In this document: one piece after another, positions 1 through 6,686 of the stretch
Position numbering within the stretch: position 1 is the first letter of the stretch
How the letters are laid out: every line of letters begins with the position of its first letter
Assembly (NCBI GenBank): GCA_964417895.1
Contig: CAYQJS010000065.1
Location: 1-26,582, forward strand
DNA from: CAYQJS01 sp964417895
Lineage (GTDB): Bacteria > Chloroflexota > UBA6077 > SHYK01
Direction of reading: 5' to 3'
Length of the DNA stretch: 26,582 bases
The notes under the pieces: model-generated
The model's input: only the letters and a program-made list of their open reading frames with translations
The model's database searches: none
What the model was told of the DNA's origin: nothing
Translations under genes and position numbers: made by a program

Positions 1-1266
1 CGGCGGGGTGGGGTCGAGCTGCGCAGCTACTGGGAGTTGCCCAGGACGGGGGGACCGGTGGCGGCCGAAGAGGCCCGAGTCCAGGTGCGCGAGCGCCTCC
101 AAGAGGCGGTGCGTCTCCAGCTCGTCAGCGACGTGCCGCTCGGCGCTTTTCTGAGCGGCGGGATCGACTCGAGCGCGGTCGTGGGCCTCATGCGGCGGGC
201 GACCAGTGGCGTCATCCGGACGTGCTCGGTGGTCTTTGATGAGGTGAGCTACGACGAGCGGCCCTACGCGCGGGCCGTGGCCGAGGCGCACGGCTGTGAG
301 CACGTTGAGGTCGAAGTGACCGGAGAAGACGTGCGCGATGAGCTGGACGCGGCCATCGGCTCGATGGACCAGCCGACGGTCGACGGCATCAACACCTATC
401 TCGTGTCGCGGGCGGCTCGCCAGAGCGGCTTGACCGTCGCGCTCTCGGGGCTGGGAGGCGACGAGCTGTTCGGTGGCTACCATACGTTCGCTCTGGTGCC
501 ACGGGTGTACCGGGCGGCCCGGCTGGCCGGCCTGGTGCCCTTCCTCGCGTCGCCCGCCGCGTCGGCGCTCGGGCGGTGGCCTGTCGGGTCTGGGCCCCAC
601 CGTATGAGCGACGCCTTTGTGGGGGAGCCCTCACTCGGGAGGTCCTACCGCGCGGTGCGTGGAGTGTTCGGCCAGGCGGGCGCGCGCGCCCTCCTGAGCC
701 CCGAGCTCGCTGAGGAGCCTTATGGATGCGAGGAAGAGCCCAACGGCTGGCACGAGCTACACCCCTGGGATGAGGTGGCGCGACTCGAGCTGGGCCGCTA
801 CATGCGTGACCAACTGCTGCGGGACACGGATGCGATGAGCATGGCTCATTCCCTCGAGGTGCGGGTGCCGCTGCTCGACGAACGGCTGGTCGAGTACGTA
901 TTCGGGCTGCCGACGTCGCTGCGCGCCGCCGGGGGCGCGTCCAAGGGACTCCTTCGCGCCGCCGTCGACGACCTCCTCCCGCCCGTTGTCCGAGACCGGA
1001 CGCGAAAGCAGGGCTTTACGTTCCCGTTCGACGTGTGGTTGCGTGCGCCGCTCGCCCCCCTGTTGGGGGAGGCGCTGGAGAGCGCGGCGAGCAACGCGTC
1101 GGTCTTCCGCCGCGGCGCCGTGGAGCGGCTCCGCGCGGACTACCAGGCCGGGCGGGTCCACTGGTCGCGAGTGTGGGCGGTGGCCGTGCTGGAGATGTGG
1201 CTTCGCCAGCAGCAGGAGCGCGCCGCCGCGCCGGGGGTCCTTGCCGCGGGTGGAGGGGCGCGGTGA
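1..1266 (+). CDS. Asparagine synthase-like amidotransferase, 5'-truncated by window edge
   Basis: This is the synthetase half of a class II glutamine-dependent amidotransferase (AsnB family), which adenylates a carboxylate and amidates it with ammonia. The frame is open from base 1, and residues before the first possible start (YWELP) match the usual linker to the synthetase domain, so the N-terminal glutaminase domain lies outside the window. The ATP-pyrophosphatase P-loop SGGIDSS is at nt 154-174, and the family motif GLGGDELFGGY is at about nt 448-480. A later RDTDAMSMAHSLEVRVPLLD-type region (about nt 820-875) is also characteristic. The stop overlaps the next start (TGATG), so the two are probably co-translated. 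In polysaccharide loci such proteins are thought to amidate sugar acids or act in exosortase-linked export; the substrate here is unknown. Confidence 0.9.
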   Translation, partial: RRGGVELRSYWELPRTGGPVAAEEARVQVRERLQEAVRLQLVSDVPLGAFLSGGIDSSAVVGLMRRATSGVIRTCSVVFDEVSYDERPYARAVAEAHGCEHVEVEVTGEDVRDELDAAIGSMDQPTVDGINTYLVSRAARQSGLTVALSGLGGDELFGGYHTFALVPRVYRAARLAGLVPFLASPAASALGRWPVGSGPHRMSDAFVGEPSLGRSYRAVRGVFGQAGARALLSPELAEEPYGCEEEPNGWHELHPWDEVARLELGRYMRDQLLRDTDAMSMAHSLEVRVPLLDERLVEYVFGLPTSLRAAGGASKGLLRAAVDDLLPPVVRDRTRKQGFTFPFDVWLRAPLAPLLGEALESAASNASVFRRGAVERLRADYQAGRVHWSRVWAVAVLEMWLRQQQERAAAPGVLAAGGGAR

Positions 1267-2948
1267 TGCGTTTCTGGCTGGCGCGCAAGTGGGCCCTCGG
1301 GCTGGGGGGCTTGCTCGCGCTTGTGGCTGGCGCGATGGCAGCCCCATCGGTCGGGGCGGCTGCGCTGGCGAATCTGGCGCGCGCAGAGCTGCTGAAGGCG
1401 TCGTCCTGCGCGGCAGACAGACTGGTTTGCCAGCCTCCCCTCTATCCTCCGATGACGTCGACCACGAACCAGGAGGGGATCGAGCGCGCCGCGTCGTGGC
1501 TGCGGCAGGCGGTGGAGTGGTCACCGGATCAGTGGGGCGCATACCGAGACCTGGCGGTAGCGGAGTTCGCGCTGGGGCGCCGCGCCGAGGCGGCGGGGTG
1601 GCTCGGTGTGCTCCATCAGCACGGCCAGACGGCGGGGCTACAGATCGAAGAGGGGTATGCGGGGCGCCTGATGCGCGGCTCGCTGGCCGCCGAAGCCGGC
1701 GACTGGCCCCGGGCGGTCGGGCACTACCGCATGGGCCTCATCCTGGGAGCCGAACGGACGGTGGCGGCCGACGAGGAGGCTTTCTTCGTGGCGCTCGCCT
1801 CGCTCCATCGAGAGGAGGCCGAGTCCGGCGCGGATCCGATCCGTTCCGCCTACCTCGCGGGGAAATACTTCGTTCGCGCGGGCGACTGGGCCGCGGGGGC
1901 GCACTCGATCGAGCAGGCATTACAGGCGCGGACCCCTTCTTCAGGCCTCGGCGAGGCCGATCTGGCGGGAGCCTATGTCTCCCATGGGTTGGCGCTCGAG
2001 GGGCTGGGCCTGGTGGAGCGCGCGGAGGCCCAGTACCAGGAGGCGATTCGGGCGGCGCCGGAGCGCGCCGGGGGCTACGTTCGGATGGCGGAGCTGGCGC
2101 GCCGAACCGGGCGCCCGCTGGATGCGCGCCTCGTTGCTGCGCTGGATCAGCTGCAGCCGCGCTTCGTTCTGGGACGGCAAAGCGAGGACGCGAGCCCTCC
2201 GATAGCGATTCCGGCGGAGGTTGCGGGGGGATGGCGTCTCGTCGGCTATGACCTCGACGAAGAGGCGCTCGCAGCCGGACCGCCGCTGGAGCTGCTGCTG
2301 TGGTGGGAGGGCCCTGCAGGCGCGTCGGCGGAGGGAGAGGGGTGGGTGAAGGCGGGGTCGCGATGGCTGCAACGCCAGCAGGTCACGAATCTCGCGCCCA
2401 ACGCCGGTTTCGAGTGGGGAACGAGCGCGAGCGGCCTTCCGGAGGGTTTCATCTATGAGGCGTACAGCGGCGGGGTGCTCCCTATCGGAGACTGGGCCCC
2501 CCATTTCCAGGGAGTCACCTCGGCGGCTCACGCTGCCGCTATCGAGCGGATCGCGACAGTCGCGTTCGAGCGGCCAGGACGGTCGTCCACTGCCGTCGAG
2601 CTGCGCAATGGCTCAAGCAGTGAGCGGACCTTTCGAATGGGCCTCGTCGGGATTCCCGTTCCAGTGGACCCGACCTTGATCTATCTGCAGGCGGGGTGGA
2701 TCCGCGACTCGGCCCGAGGCGCGCACATCGGGCGAGCCTGCGCGACCGGCCCAACCACCAGCGACCCGTCCTACATAGTCTTTCAGCGCGACGACAATCC
2801 CCGGGGGGCATGGGCCCACTGGTCGGCAGCCGCGACGCCCTTGCCCGACAACGAGACGCATCGCTGTGCGCTTTTTCTCTTGAACTACGAGTCCGAGCAG
2901 CCGGCCCAGTTTGGCGACATCCTGCTTGCGCGCATCCAACAGCCGTGA
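1266..2948 (+). CDS. Membrane-anchored TPR-repeat protein with C-terminal beta-sandwich-like domain
   Basis: The protein has 560 residues. The ATG at 1266 is chosen because it overlaps the amidotransferase stop (TGATG) and begins a good signal-anchor: MRFWLARK followed by a hydrophobic stretch to about residue 35. Residues about 70-300 are helical and TPR-like, with pairs such as WGAYRDLAVAEFALGRRAEAAGWL and AYVSHGLALEGLGLVERAEAQY at TPR spacing. From about residue 375 (NLAPNAGFEWG) the protein becomes beta-rich and resembles the carbohydrate-binding, jelly-roll tails seen in O-antigen or exopolysaccharide locus proteins. I infer a periplasmic or envelope-bound assembly or export scaffold. 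It has no catalytic motif that I recognise. A tail-to-tail gap of 60 bp separates it from the VapC gene. Confidence 0.8.
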   Translation: MRFWLARKWALGLGGLLALVAGAMAAPSVGAAALANLARAELLKASSCAADRLVCQPPLYPPMTSTTNQEGIERAASWLRQAVEWSPDQWGAYRDLAVAEFALGRRAEAAGWLGVLHQHGQTAGLQIEEGYAGRLMRGSLAAEAGDWPRAVGHYRMGLILGAERTVAADEEAFFVALASLHREEAESGADPIRSAYLAGKYFVRAGDWAAGAHSIEQALQARTPSSGLGEADLAGAYVSHGLALEGLGLVERAEAQYQEAIRAAPERAGGYVRMAELARRTGRPLDARLVAALDQLQPRFVLGRQSEDASPPIAIPAEVAGGWRLVGYDLDEEALAAGPPLELLLWWEGPAGASAEGEGWVKAGSRWLQRQQVTNLAPNAGFEWGTSASGLPEGFIYEAYSGGVLPIGDWAPHFQGVTSAAHAAAIERIATVAFERPGRSSTAVELRNGSSSERTFRMGLVGIPVPVDPTLIYLQAGWIRDSARGAHIGRACATGPTTSDPSYIVFQRDDNPRGAWAHWSAAATPLPDNETHRCALFLLNYESEQPAQFGDILLARIQQP

Positions 2949-3008
2949 CAACCAGGGCGTGGTCCGTTGTCTGGTGCGGATCGCGCTCGGCTTACAACAA
3001 CATCTATT

Positions 3009-3503
3009 CTAAGTGAGATTTCGGGCGGCTTCGATCTCCTTAATGGCGTCATGCTCCAACGGGTTGAGCACGCGCAGCCCTGCACTGCGGGCCGCGCTGC
3101 ACATCTCGCGGTCGGCGGAAACCATTACAAGGAACCGCTCCGAGTCCGCCGAAGCAATGGCCAGTGCGGTTGCGACGTGGATAGCGTCGGCTGACCGGAG
3201 CCTGTGCTGCTCGATAACCTGGATGGCCTGAGCGCCGACAACGTTATCGAGCGGCCACACAGTAACGAGTTCCTCCAGGTCGCGGCGGACTCGCGCCAGG
3301 ATCTCGTCGGCCAAGGCATCAGCGAACCGGCCTGACGTCGTGAGCCGATGAACTGCGGAGGTGGCTTCGAGAATCGTGAGAAAGGAAGTGACGAGCCGGT
3401 CGGAAGCCGCCGGGTGGCCGAAGATCTCGTCGACAGCGTCGGTGCCCTGCTCCGGCCAATAGCGCTTCACGAGAGCCGATGTGTCCATATAGAAGATGGC
3501 CAT
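3009..3503 (-). CDS. vapC: VapC-type PIN-domain ribonuclease toxin
   Basis: A 164-residue PIN-domain protein, the usual VapC length or slightly longer. The opening MAIFYMDTSALVKRY gives Asp7. Further acidic residues are Glu46 (TILEATSA), Asp106 (SADAIHVATA) and Asp131 (SADREM), so the four-residue metal-binding site typical of active PIN RNases looks complete. VapC toxins cut tRNA or rRNA and are held by the cognate VapB. The ATG directly follows the TAG stop of the upstream antitoxin with no gap, the standard translationally coupled arrangement. It lies on the opposite strand to the polysaccharide genes. I see no disruption, so it is probably functional. Confidence 0.9.
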   Translation of the reverse strand: MAIFYMDTSALVKRYWPEQGTDAVDEIFGHPAASDRLVTSFLTILEATSAVHRLTTSGRFADALADEILARVRRDLEELVTVWPLDNVVGAQAIQVIEQHRLRSADAIHVATALAIASADSERFLVMVSADREMCSAARSAGLRVLNPLEHDAIKEIEAARNLT

Positions 3504-3728
3504 CTACCATCCGGTCTCCCTCTGTTGCAGGACTGCCTCGCTGAGGGAGATACCCGGGCAAGCATCGGCTATCGCTCGTCTCAGTTGTTCAAGGGTCATA
3601 CGTGGCTCTCCGTATCGGCCGAGTGCCGCCCTGGCTGCCTTAGCGGCGTCCGCGAGAATGCTCGCGTAGGGGTCAGCATCGAGAGTAGAGAGGGCCACCG
3701 CCGTTTTCGCCTTGCGTGCCCGAGGCAT
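3504..3728 (-). CDS. vapB: VapB-type antitoxin
   Basis: A 74-residue protein directly upstream of, and abutting, the PIN toxin gene. The ATG at 3728 (MPRARKAKTAVALS) is chosen although the frame is open for 69 more codons. Those extra codons read as remains of a different gene (see 3730-3860). The basic N-terminus followed by a helical segment (DPYASILADAAKAARAALGRYGEP) and a C-terminal helix ending SEAVLQQRETGW fits a small antitoxin with a toxin-wrapping tail. I do not recognise its exact DNA-binding family, so the VapB label rests mainly on its position. It probably represses its own operon. Confidence 0.7.
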   Translation of the reverse strand: MPRARKAKTAVALSTLDADPYASILADAAKAARAALGRYGEPRMTLEQLRRAIADACPGISLSEAVLQQRETGW

Positions 3729-3729
3729 A

Positions 3730-3860
3730 TGCACTGCTCCGAGTTTCACACCAGTGATGTTTTCGAGGAGGACCGCGTGGGGCCAGATGCATGCTTGCCC
3801 ATGGCACACTCTGGGATCAACGGTGATCCGGTCGCCCGTGCGTCCATCTGCTGTTTCGCG
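3730..3860 (-). pseudogene. DUF433 antitoxin remnant
   Basis: Reading on the - strand in the vapB frame, the residues DRITVDPRVCHGQACI match the opening of DUF433 proteins, which run I-x-V-D-P-x-V-x-x-G-x-P-C-I-R-G-T/L-R. They are followed at once by AVLLENITG, which resembles the later DUF433 segment VVLDNLAAG. The intervening RGTRIPV-like residues are missing and the helix-turn-helix end is lost. DUF433 proteins are usually antitoxins for PIN-like DUF5615 toxins, and a DUF5615 remnant lies 200 bp away. The remnant is now fused in frame to vapB. Confidence 0.5.
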
Positions 3861-4001
3861 GTCAAGTGAATCATACGGGAAGGATTGCGACGGTTGGAGA
3901 ATGGGACCTCCGGCGCCTTGGGTGGCCGAGCCCACGCTGCTTTTTCATTGTCGGGATTCCTTGGCCCGCGGTCGGGGGTCAAGCAGGCGCGTGCCCTGCT
4001 T

Positions 4002-4091
4002 CTGAAGCATGGGGTCCTGTTGGCGGGGTCGCTGACCCGGACGGGTAGGATGGAGCGTTTCAATCGACTATTCAGCCGGGCGCTCGGTCCG
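4002..4091 (+). pseudogene. Broken copy of the first 30 codons of the GT4 gene at 6687
   Basis: The frame reads GVLLAGSLTRTGRMERFNRL followed by FSRALG. The start of the intact glycosyltransferase at 6687 reads IVFLVGSLNQTGGMERFNRL followed by FSRALG. The DNA matches too, for example in MERFNRLFSRALG, and similarity extends weakly upstream (gcaggcgc in both). After codon 30 the match stops abruptly. It has no ATG and cannot encode an enzyme. It is a partial duplicate or a relic of an older related gene, on the other side of a 2.6-kb accessory island from the intact copy. Confidence 0.75.
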
Positions 4092-4275
4092 GCGACGCGG
4101 GACTGTCCCGAACGCGCCAGGTGCTCTGAGCGACATCCCTCATGACTACGAATAAGCCTGGCCATTCAGTGTCAGCAAACTGCCCCAGCGCCCGCATGAT
4201 ACGTTGGTGGATCTTGTCTCGGTTCGGTCGACGTAGCCGGATGATCAGAATCCCATGATGGGGACCCGGGAGCTT
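4072..4275 (-). pseudogene. DUF5615 (PIN-like) toxin C-terminal remnant
   Basis: This stretch, open on the - strand, reads PGPHHGILIIRLRRPN, then RDKIHQRIMRALGQFADTEW, then PGLFVVMRDVAQ. That matches the C-terminal half of DUF5615 PIN-like proteins: a hydrophobic strand ending IIRL, a helix with regularly spaced Arg and Leu, and a final WPGxxVVxxD strand. The N-terminal half with the first catalytic Asp is gone, and an in-frame TAG at 4276-4278 cuts the frame. The last codons (below about 4130) run into the antisense of the glycosyltransferase fragment. It is probably the toxin half of a lost DUF433/DUF5615 pair. Confidence 0.55.
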
Positions 4276-4330
4276 CTATCCGCTGGGCTTCCAAAGGCGC
4301 TGACAGCTGCGTTGTCTTGGCGCGGGAGGA

Positions 4331-4450
4331 CGCGCCGCGCTTGACGAGTTGCTACGTGGTGCAGCGGATGCGAACCGCGCTTTGACCGGGAATATTCGGG
4401 AATATTGTCGTGGCATTGGCATCGGCAAAAAACTTCGCCGATGCCACTAA
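4331..4450 (+). pseudogene. Fragment of a small helical protein (ALDELL...DANRAL)
   Basis: An open stretch of 39 codons ending at TAA reads RAALDELLRGAADANRALTG, then NIREYCRGIGIGKKLRRCH. It has no start codon. Two parts recur elsewhere at exact DNA level: the 20 bases 4336-4355 recur at 10505-10524, and the 15 bases 4366-4380 recur at 24893-24907. All three lie upstream of TA modules. I do not know the parent family. The pattern suggests one ancestral short helical protein whose gene has decayed independently at each place. Confidence 0.45.
4417..4446. repeat. Perfect 10-bp inverted repeat with 10-nt loop
   Basis: The arms TGGCATCGGC (4417-4426) and GCCGATGCCA (4437-4446) are perfectly complementary and flank an A-rich loop. 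Just upstream is a 10-bp tandem repeat (GGGAATATTC at 4388-4397, then GGGAATATT). There is no T-run after the stem, so it is unlikely to be an intrinsic terminator. The stem also lies in the codons of the degraded 4331-4450 frame, so it may be incidental. Confidence 0.6.
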
Positions 4451-4489
4451 TGGCGGCAGCCAACGATGCGCATTGTCACTCCGCTACAA

Positions 4490-4512
4490 TAGAACAAACT
4501 GATTAGAACAAG
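4490..4512 (+). promoter_or_regulatory. Direct repeat TAGAACAA x2, candidate operator of the Panacea-1 module
   Basis: TAGAACAA occurs at 4490 and again at 4504, a 14-bp period, 37-59 bp before the antitoxin ATG. A TACAAT hexamer at 4485-4490 that could be a -10 element overlaps the first copy. The second Panacea module has the same word inverted (CTTGTTCTAA at 10717-10726). The third TA module has TAGAAC at 25011 and 25027. Autoregulation by the antitoxin is the obvious inference. No -35 element is clear. Confidence 0.4.
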
Positions 4513-4548
4513 GGTCTGAGCACTGGCGGAGGACGGCGAGGAGGTCTC

Positions 4549-5100
4549 ATGGAACAGGAATTCAATGAACCGAAGTTTGAGGAGTTGGTGCTGTATTTTG
4601 CGCAGAGGTGTGTGGATGATCCTAGATTCGGAGTTACCAAGCTAAATAAGCTTTTATTCTTTGCAGACTTCATCGCCTATGCGAACGGAGGGCAGTCGAT
4701 TACCGGCTCTGAGTATGTAGCACTCAAACTCGGGCCGGTTCCCGCGAATGCTCAGGATGTCCGATGGCGAATGCAGCACGAGGGGCGAATCGCCATTGAG
4801 ACGCGAGGGTGGCAGCAGCGGATTGTCGCACTCAAGGAACCAGACCTAGGGCATTTTTCTCCTCAAGACATCGCGACAGCAGATCACGTCTGCAACGAGC
4901 TTGAAAAGTTCAATGCAACTCAGGTAAGCGATCTTTCTCACGCCTTCCTGGGCTGGCGCGCTGCCTATGCGGAATCGCTAGCTACCGGCCGGCAAGTTCG
5001 GATTCCCTATAGCACAGTCCTTGTGTCCAATGAGCCGCTAGACGACTTCGAGAGGGCGCGAATCGAAGAACTTGCCAAGCAGTATGAATGGACATACTGA
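4549..5100 (+). CDS. Panacea-domain (DUF4065) antitoxin, first copy
   Basis: This 183-residue protein has the DUF4065/Panacea signature: KFEELVLYFAQRC, then FGVTKLNKLLFFADFIAY, then a SGSEYxxLxxGPVP-like segment (TGSEYVALKLGPVP). It continues with a central helix and ends with VSDLSHAFLGWRAA. Panacea proteins are antitoxin domains that neutralise many unrelated small toxins. A strong ribosome site AGGAGGT lies at 4539-4545, just before the ATG. The gene overlaps the next small gene by 17 bp, the usual antitoxin-first order. Its codons are visibly more AT-rich than the polysaccharide genes (for example aagcttttattcttt), suggesting separate acquisition. It is related to the 10753 gene but clearly divergent. 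Confidence 0.9.
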   Translation: MEQEFNEPKFEELVLYFAQRCVDDPRFGVTKLNKLLFFADFIAYANGGQSITGSEYVALKLGPVPANAQDVRWRMQHEGRIAIETRGWQQRIVALKEPDLGHFSPQDIATADHVCNELEKFNATQVSDLSHAFLGWRAAYAESLATGRQVRIPYSTVLVSNEPLDDFERARIEELAKQYEWTY

Positions 5101-5359
5101 TCCGCATATCCCACGGGACATAATCGAGACTAAGACTTTCGGACGGATGGCGGCTGACATCCAGCCAAATAGGAGCATCTTCGACCAGTGGGTAGAGGGA
5201 GTGATCTTCGAAATTGCTCGTATCCCGGAGGAGTTTCCTGGCCTAGGACGCATTCGACGGGCAATCCGTCGAAGGAATCCGAGGCTCTGGATCATCTTCT
5301 GTTATGACGAGCACCGAGTGGCCCTAATACACGTTGAGCAGGACGAGCAAACTGGCTGA
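5084..5359 (+). CDS. Small RelE/ParE-like putative toxin paired with Panacea-1
   Basis: A 91-residue protein; the ATG at 5084 is chosen over a TTG 12 bases upstream. It starts inside the Panacea gene (17-bp overlap), so translation is probably coupled. The pattern WVEGVIFEIARIPEEFP, then RIRRAIRRRNPRLWIIFCYD, then RVALIHVEQ resembles the helix, basic strand and final hydrophobic strand of RelE/ParE folds. Similarity is by pattern only, and no catalytic residue can be assigned. Position and length make it the likely toxin of the pair. Its stop lies about at the junction with an IS3 remnant, so its 3' end may have been altered. Confidence 0.6.
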   Translation: MNGHTDPHIPRDIIETKTFGRMAADIQPNRSIFDQWVEGVIFEIARIPEEFPGLGRIRRAIRRRNPRLWIIFCYDEHRVALIHVEQDEQTG

Positions 5360-5530
5360 GCGCCGGGGATCTGGCTCCGGGCCCACCGGCTCGATGCTGC
5401 CCTCAGCAGGCTCAGTGCGCACCGGCGGTTGGGGGCTCCGCTCCCGATAGAAACGGGCCCGGCTGACGCCCAGGGTTTCACACGCATGCTGCACCCCCAC
5501 GGTGGAGGCAAGCGTCGTGGCAGCCTCCAT
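5360..5530 (-). pseudogene. IS3-family transposase OrfB, N-terminal remnant
   Basis: The ATG at 5530 overlaps the OrfA stop by one base (TGATG). The product begins MEAATTLASTVGVQHACETL and continues GVSRARFYRERSP, which is the classic start of IS3 OrfB before the integrase core. The match ends near 5360, where the sequence becomes the antisense of the small toxin's 3' end. The DDE catalytic core is therefore missing. The element's other half has been lost, and the element cannot move itself. Confidence 0.75.
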
Positions 5531-5961
5531 CAGGATGTCGGGTGCTCGGCGGTGAGGGACGTCAGCCCCAAGAGCGCCGAGACTTTTTTTTGAATGTCGA
5601 TGACGGTTTCGGCCGCAGCCAGCTTCTGGGTCAGCCGCTCGTTCTCTTGGCGCAGCCGCGCTAACTCCTGCTCGCCGGCCGCCCGGGCCGGACGCCCCCG
5701 ACGTTGGGGGGCGAGGGCAGCGAGGAGACCACGATCCCGTTGCCCTCGCCAATGCGTCAGATGGGAGGAATAGAGTCCTTCGCGGCGCAACAGCGCCCCG
5801 AGTTGCCCGGGCTCGCAGGCGTCGGCCTCCCGCAGGATGCGCACCTTGTAGGCCGCCGTGAACTGCCGGCGACCGACGCGCTCGACAACCTCCGGATTCG
5901 GTGGGCTCGTCTGCAGGTCCGCGGCGGCGGACGCGATCATGGTCCCATTGGATGTCGTCAC
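5530..5961 (-). CDS. IS3-family transposase OrfA
   Basis: This 143-residue protein contains the IS3 OrfA helix-turn-helix (RRQFTAAYKVRILREADACE, then LLRREGLYSSHLTHW). A Leu/Arg coiled coil follows (QELARLRQENERLTQKLAAAE). It binds the insertion sequence ends. Near the end the - strand carries eight A bases followed by G (T run at 5584-5591), in codons for IDIQKKV. This is the typical place for the -1 frameshift that fuses OrfA to OrfB, and the -1 frame is indeed open into OrfB. OrfA itself looks intact, but its partner is truncated, so the element is dead. Confidence 0.85.
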   Translation of the reverse strand: MTTSNGTMIASAAADLQTSPPNPEVVERVGRRQFTAAYKVRILREADACEPGQLGALLRREGLYSSHLTHWRGQRDRGLLAALAPQRRGRPARAAGEQELARLRQENERLTQKLAAAETVIDIQKKVSALLGLTSLTAEHPTS

Positions 5962-6023
5962 GATCCTCGTTCCTTCTCCGCCCTCTACAGTATTTTTCGA
6001 AGCTCCTGTGTCTCACTCATTAT

Positions 6024-6104
6024 TGGCAGAGAGGGCTTCGCCTGGCCACCGAAGTAGGTCTCGTCAACTTCGACCACGCCGGCCAGCTTGTCCGGGCGCC
6101 GTTG
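6024..6104 (-). pseudogene. IS1595-family transposase fragment (first catalytic Asp region)
   Basis: On the - strand the frame reads RRPDKLAGVVEVDETYFGGQ. VEVDETYFGG is the hallmark of the first catalytic Asp of IS1595-type DDE transposases. Only about 27 codons remain. One side joins the start of the IS3 remnant region, and the other runs into a 27-bp tandem repeat. It could be part of the same element family as the remnants near 11.8 kb and 26.1 kb, which lack this segment. Confidence 0.75.
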
Positions 6105-6190
6105 GAGGGACTCGCCATAAGGAAGGGTGTGGAGGGACTCGCCATAAGGAAGGGTGTGGAGGGACTCGCCATAAGGAAGGGTGTGGAGGG
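6103..6190. repeat. 27-bp tandem repeat, three full copies plus 7 bp
   Basis: Three identical 27-base units begin at 6103, 6130 and 6157, followed by the first 7 bases of a fourth at 6184-6190. Being a multiple of three, the repeat keeps all reading frames open. The units are identical, unlike the diverged debris around them, so the expansion looks recent, unless the repetition is an assembly artefact. It abuts the IS1595 fragment, and the first unit overlaps its last bases. Confidence 0.9.
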
Positions 6191-6199
6191 CTAGACCCG

Positions 6200-6511
6200 A
6201 TGAAGATCGCCCAGCCCACCACCATTTCGGAGCAGACTGGGCGCGAGTTGATTGACAGCCCTCAGTACTGTGTTGACGCCATACGAGCCGTTGGCCCACC
6301 TCTGAAGGTGCACGACACGGACTACCTCAACGAGCTTATCGACCTCGTCGACGACGTTAGGGCAAAGCTTGGGCGAAGAAAAACGAGCACACTTACCCGC
6401 CGAGCCGCGATCAAGTCTTCAGCGGCCCGCTCCGGGAGTTCCGCAATTCGCTCGCCCGCGGCCCGGATTGGCCGTCCCGGAGGCGAGGGTTCTGCACGTC
6501 GGACCGGTTGA
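6200..6511 (+). CDS. Hypothetical small protein, doubtful
   Basis: The frame encodes 103 residues starting MKIAQPTTISEQTGRELIDS and continuing through YLNELIDLVDDVRAKLGRR. The first 60 residues have a plausible globular composition. The rest is a low-complexity Ala/Arg/Ser string that looks like out-of-frame high-GC DNA, so a frameshift near codon 62 is possible. There is no clear ribosome site and I recognise no family. It could be the relic of another accessory gene. Confidence 0.25.
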   Translation: MKIAQPTTISEQTGRELIDSPQYCVDAIRAVGPPLKVHDTDYLNELIDLVDDVRAKLGRRKTSTLTRRAAIKSSAARSGSSAIRSPAARIGRPGGEGSARRTG

Positions 6512-6686
6512 AAGAGATCGCGCTCAGCCCTAGCGTCCTGGATCGCTGCCCAATGAATCATAGGGGACAGACGGCGGCAGGTTTGGTGATTGGGGCCTGC
6601 GGGGCGTCGCGTGGTCAGACGCATCGTGCTTGTTGGGCGCCGCACGGCACGCGGCCGCGTGGTCCGGTGTCGCGCAGGCGCTGGCC

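Noticed and set aside
757..1542. Long - strand open frame of 261 codons across the amidotransferase end
   Set aside because: It is antisense to two well-supported genes, has Pro/Arg-rich composition typical of high-GC shadow frames and matches no family.
986..2251. 421-codon + frame overlapping the TPR gene
   Set aside because: Gly/Arg-rich composition without domain structure; the 1266-2948 frame carries TPR and beta-sandwich features.
4336..4355. Shared TTGACG-containing 20-mer as a promoter
   Set aside because: No -10 element lies at 16-18 bases in either copy, and both copies read as ALDELL codons of a degraded gene.
4417..4446. Hairpin as an intrinsic terminator
   Set aside because: The stem is perfect but is not followed by a T-run on either strand, and it lies in the codons of a degraded frame.
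4490..4512. TAGAAC repeats as LexA/SOS boxes (GAAC-N7-GAAC)
   Set aside because: The gaps between GAAC words are 10 and 12 bases, not 7.
6103..6190. Tandem repeat as a CRISPR array
   Set aside because: The units are directly contiguous with no spacers, and no cas gene is present.
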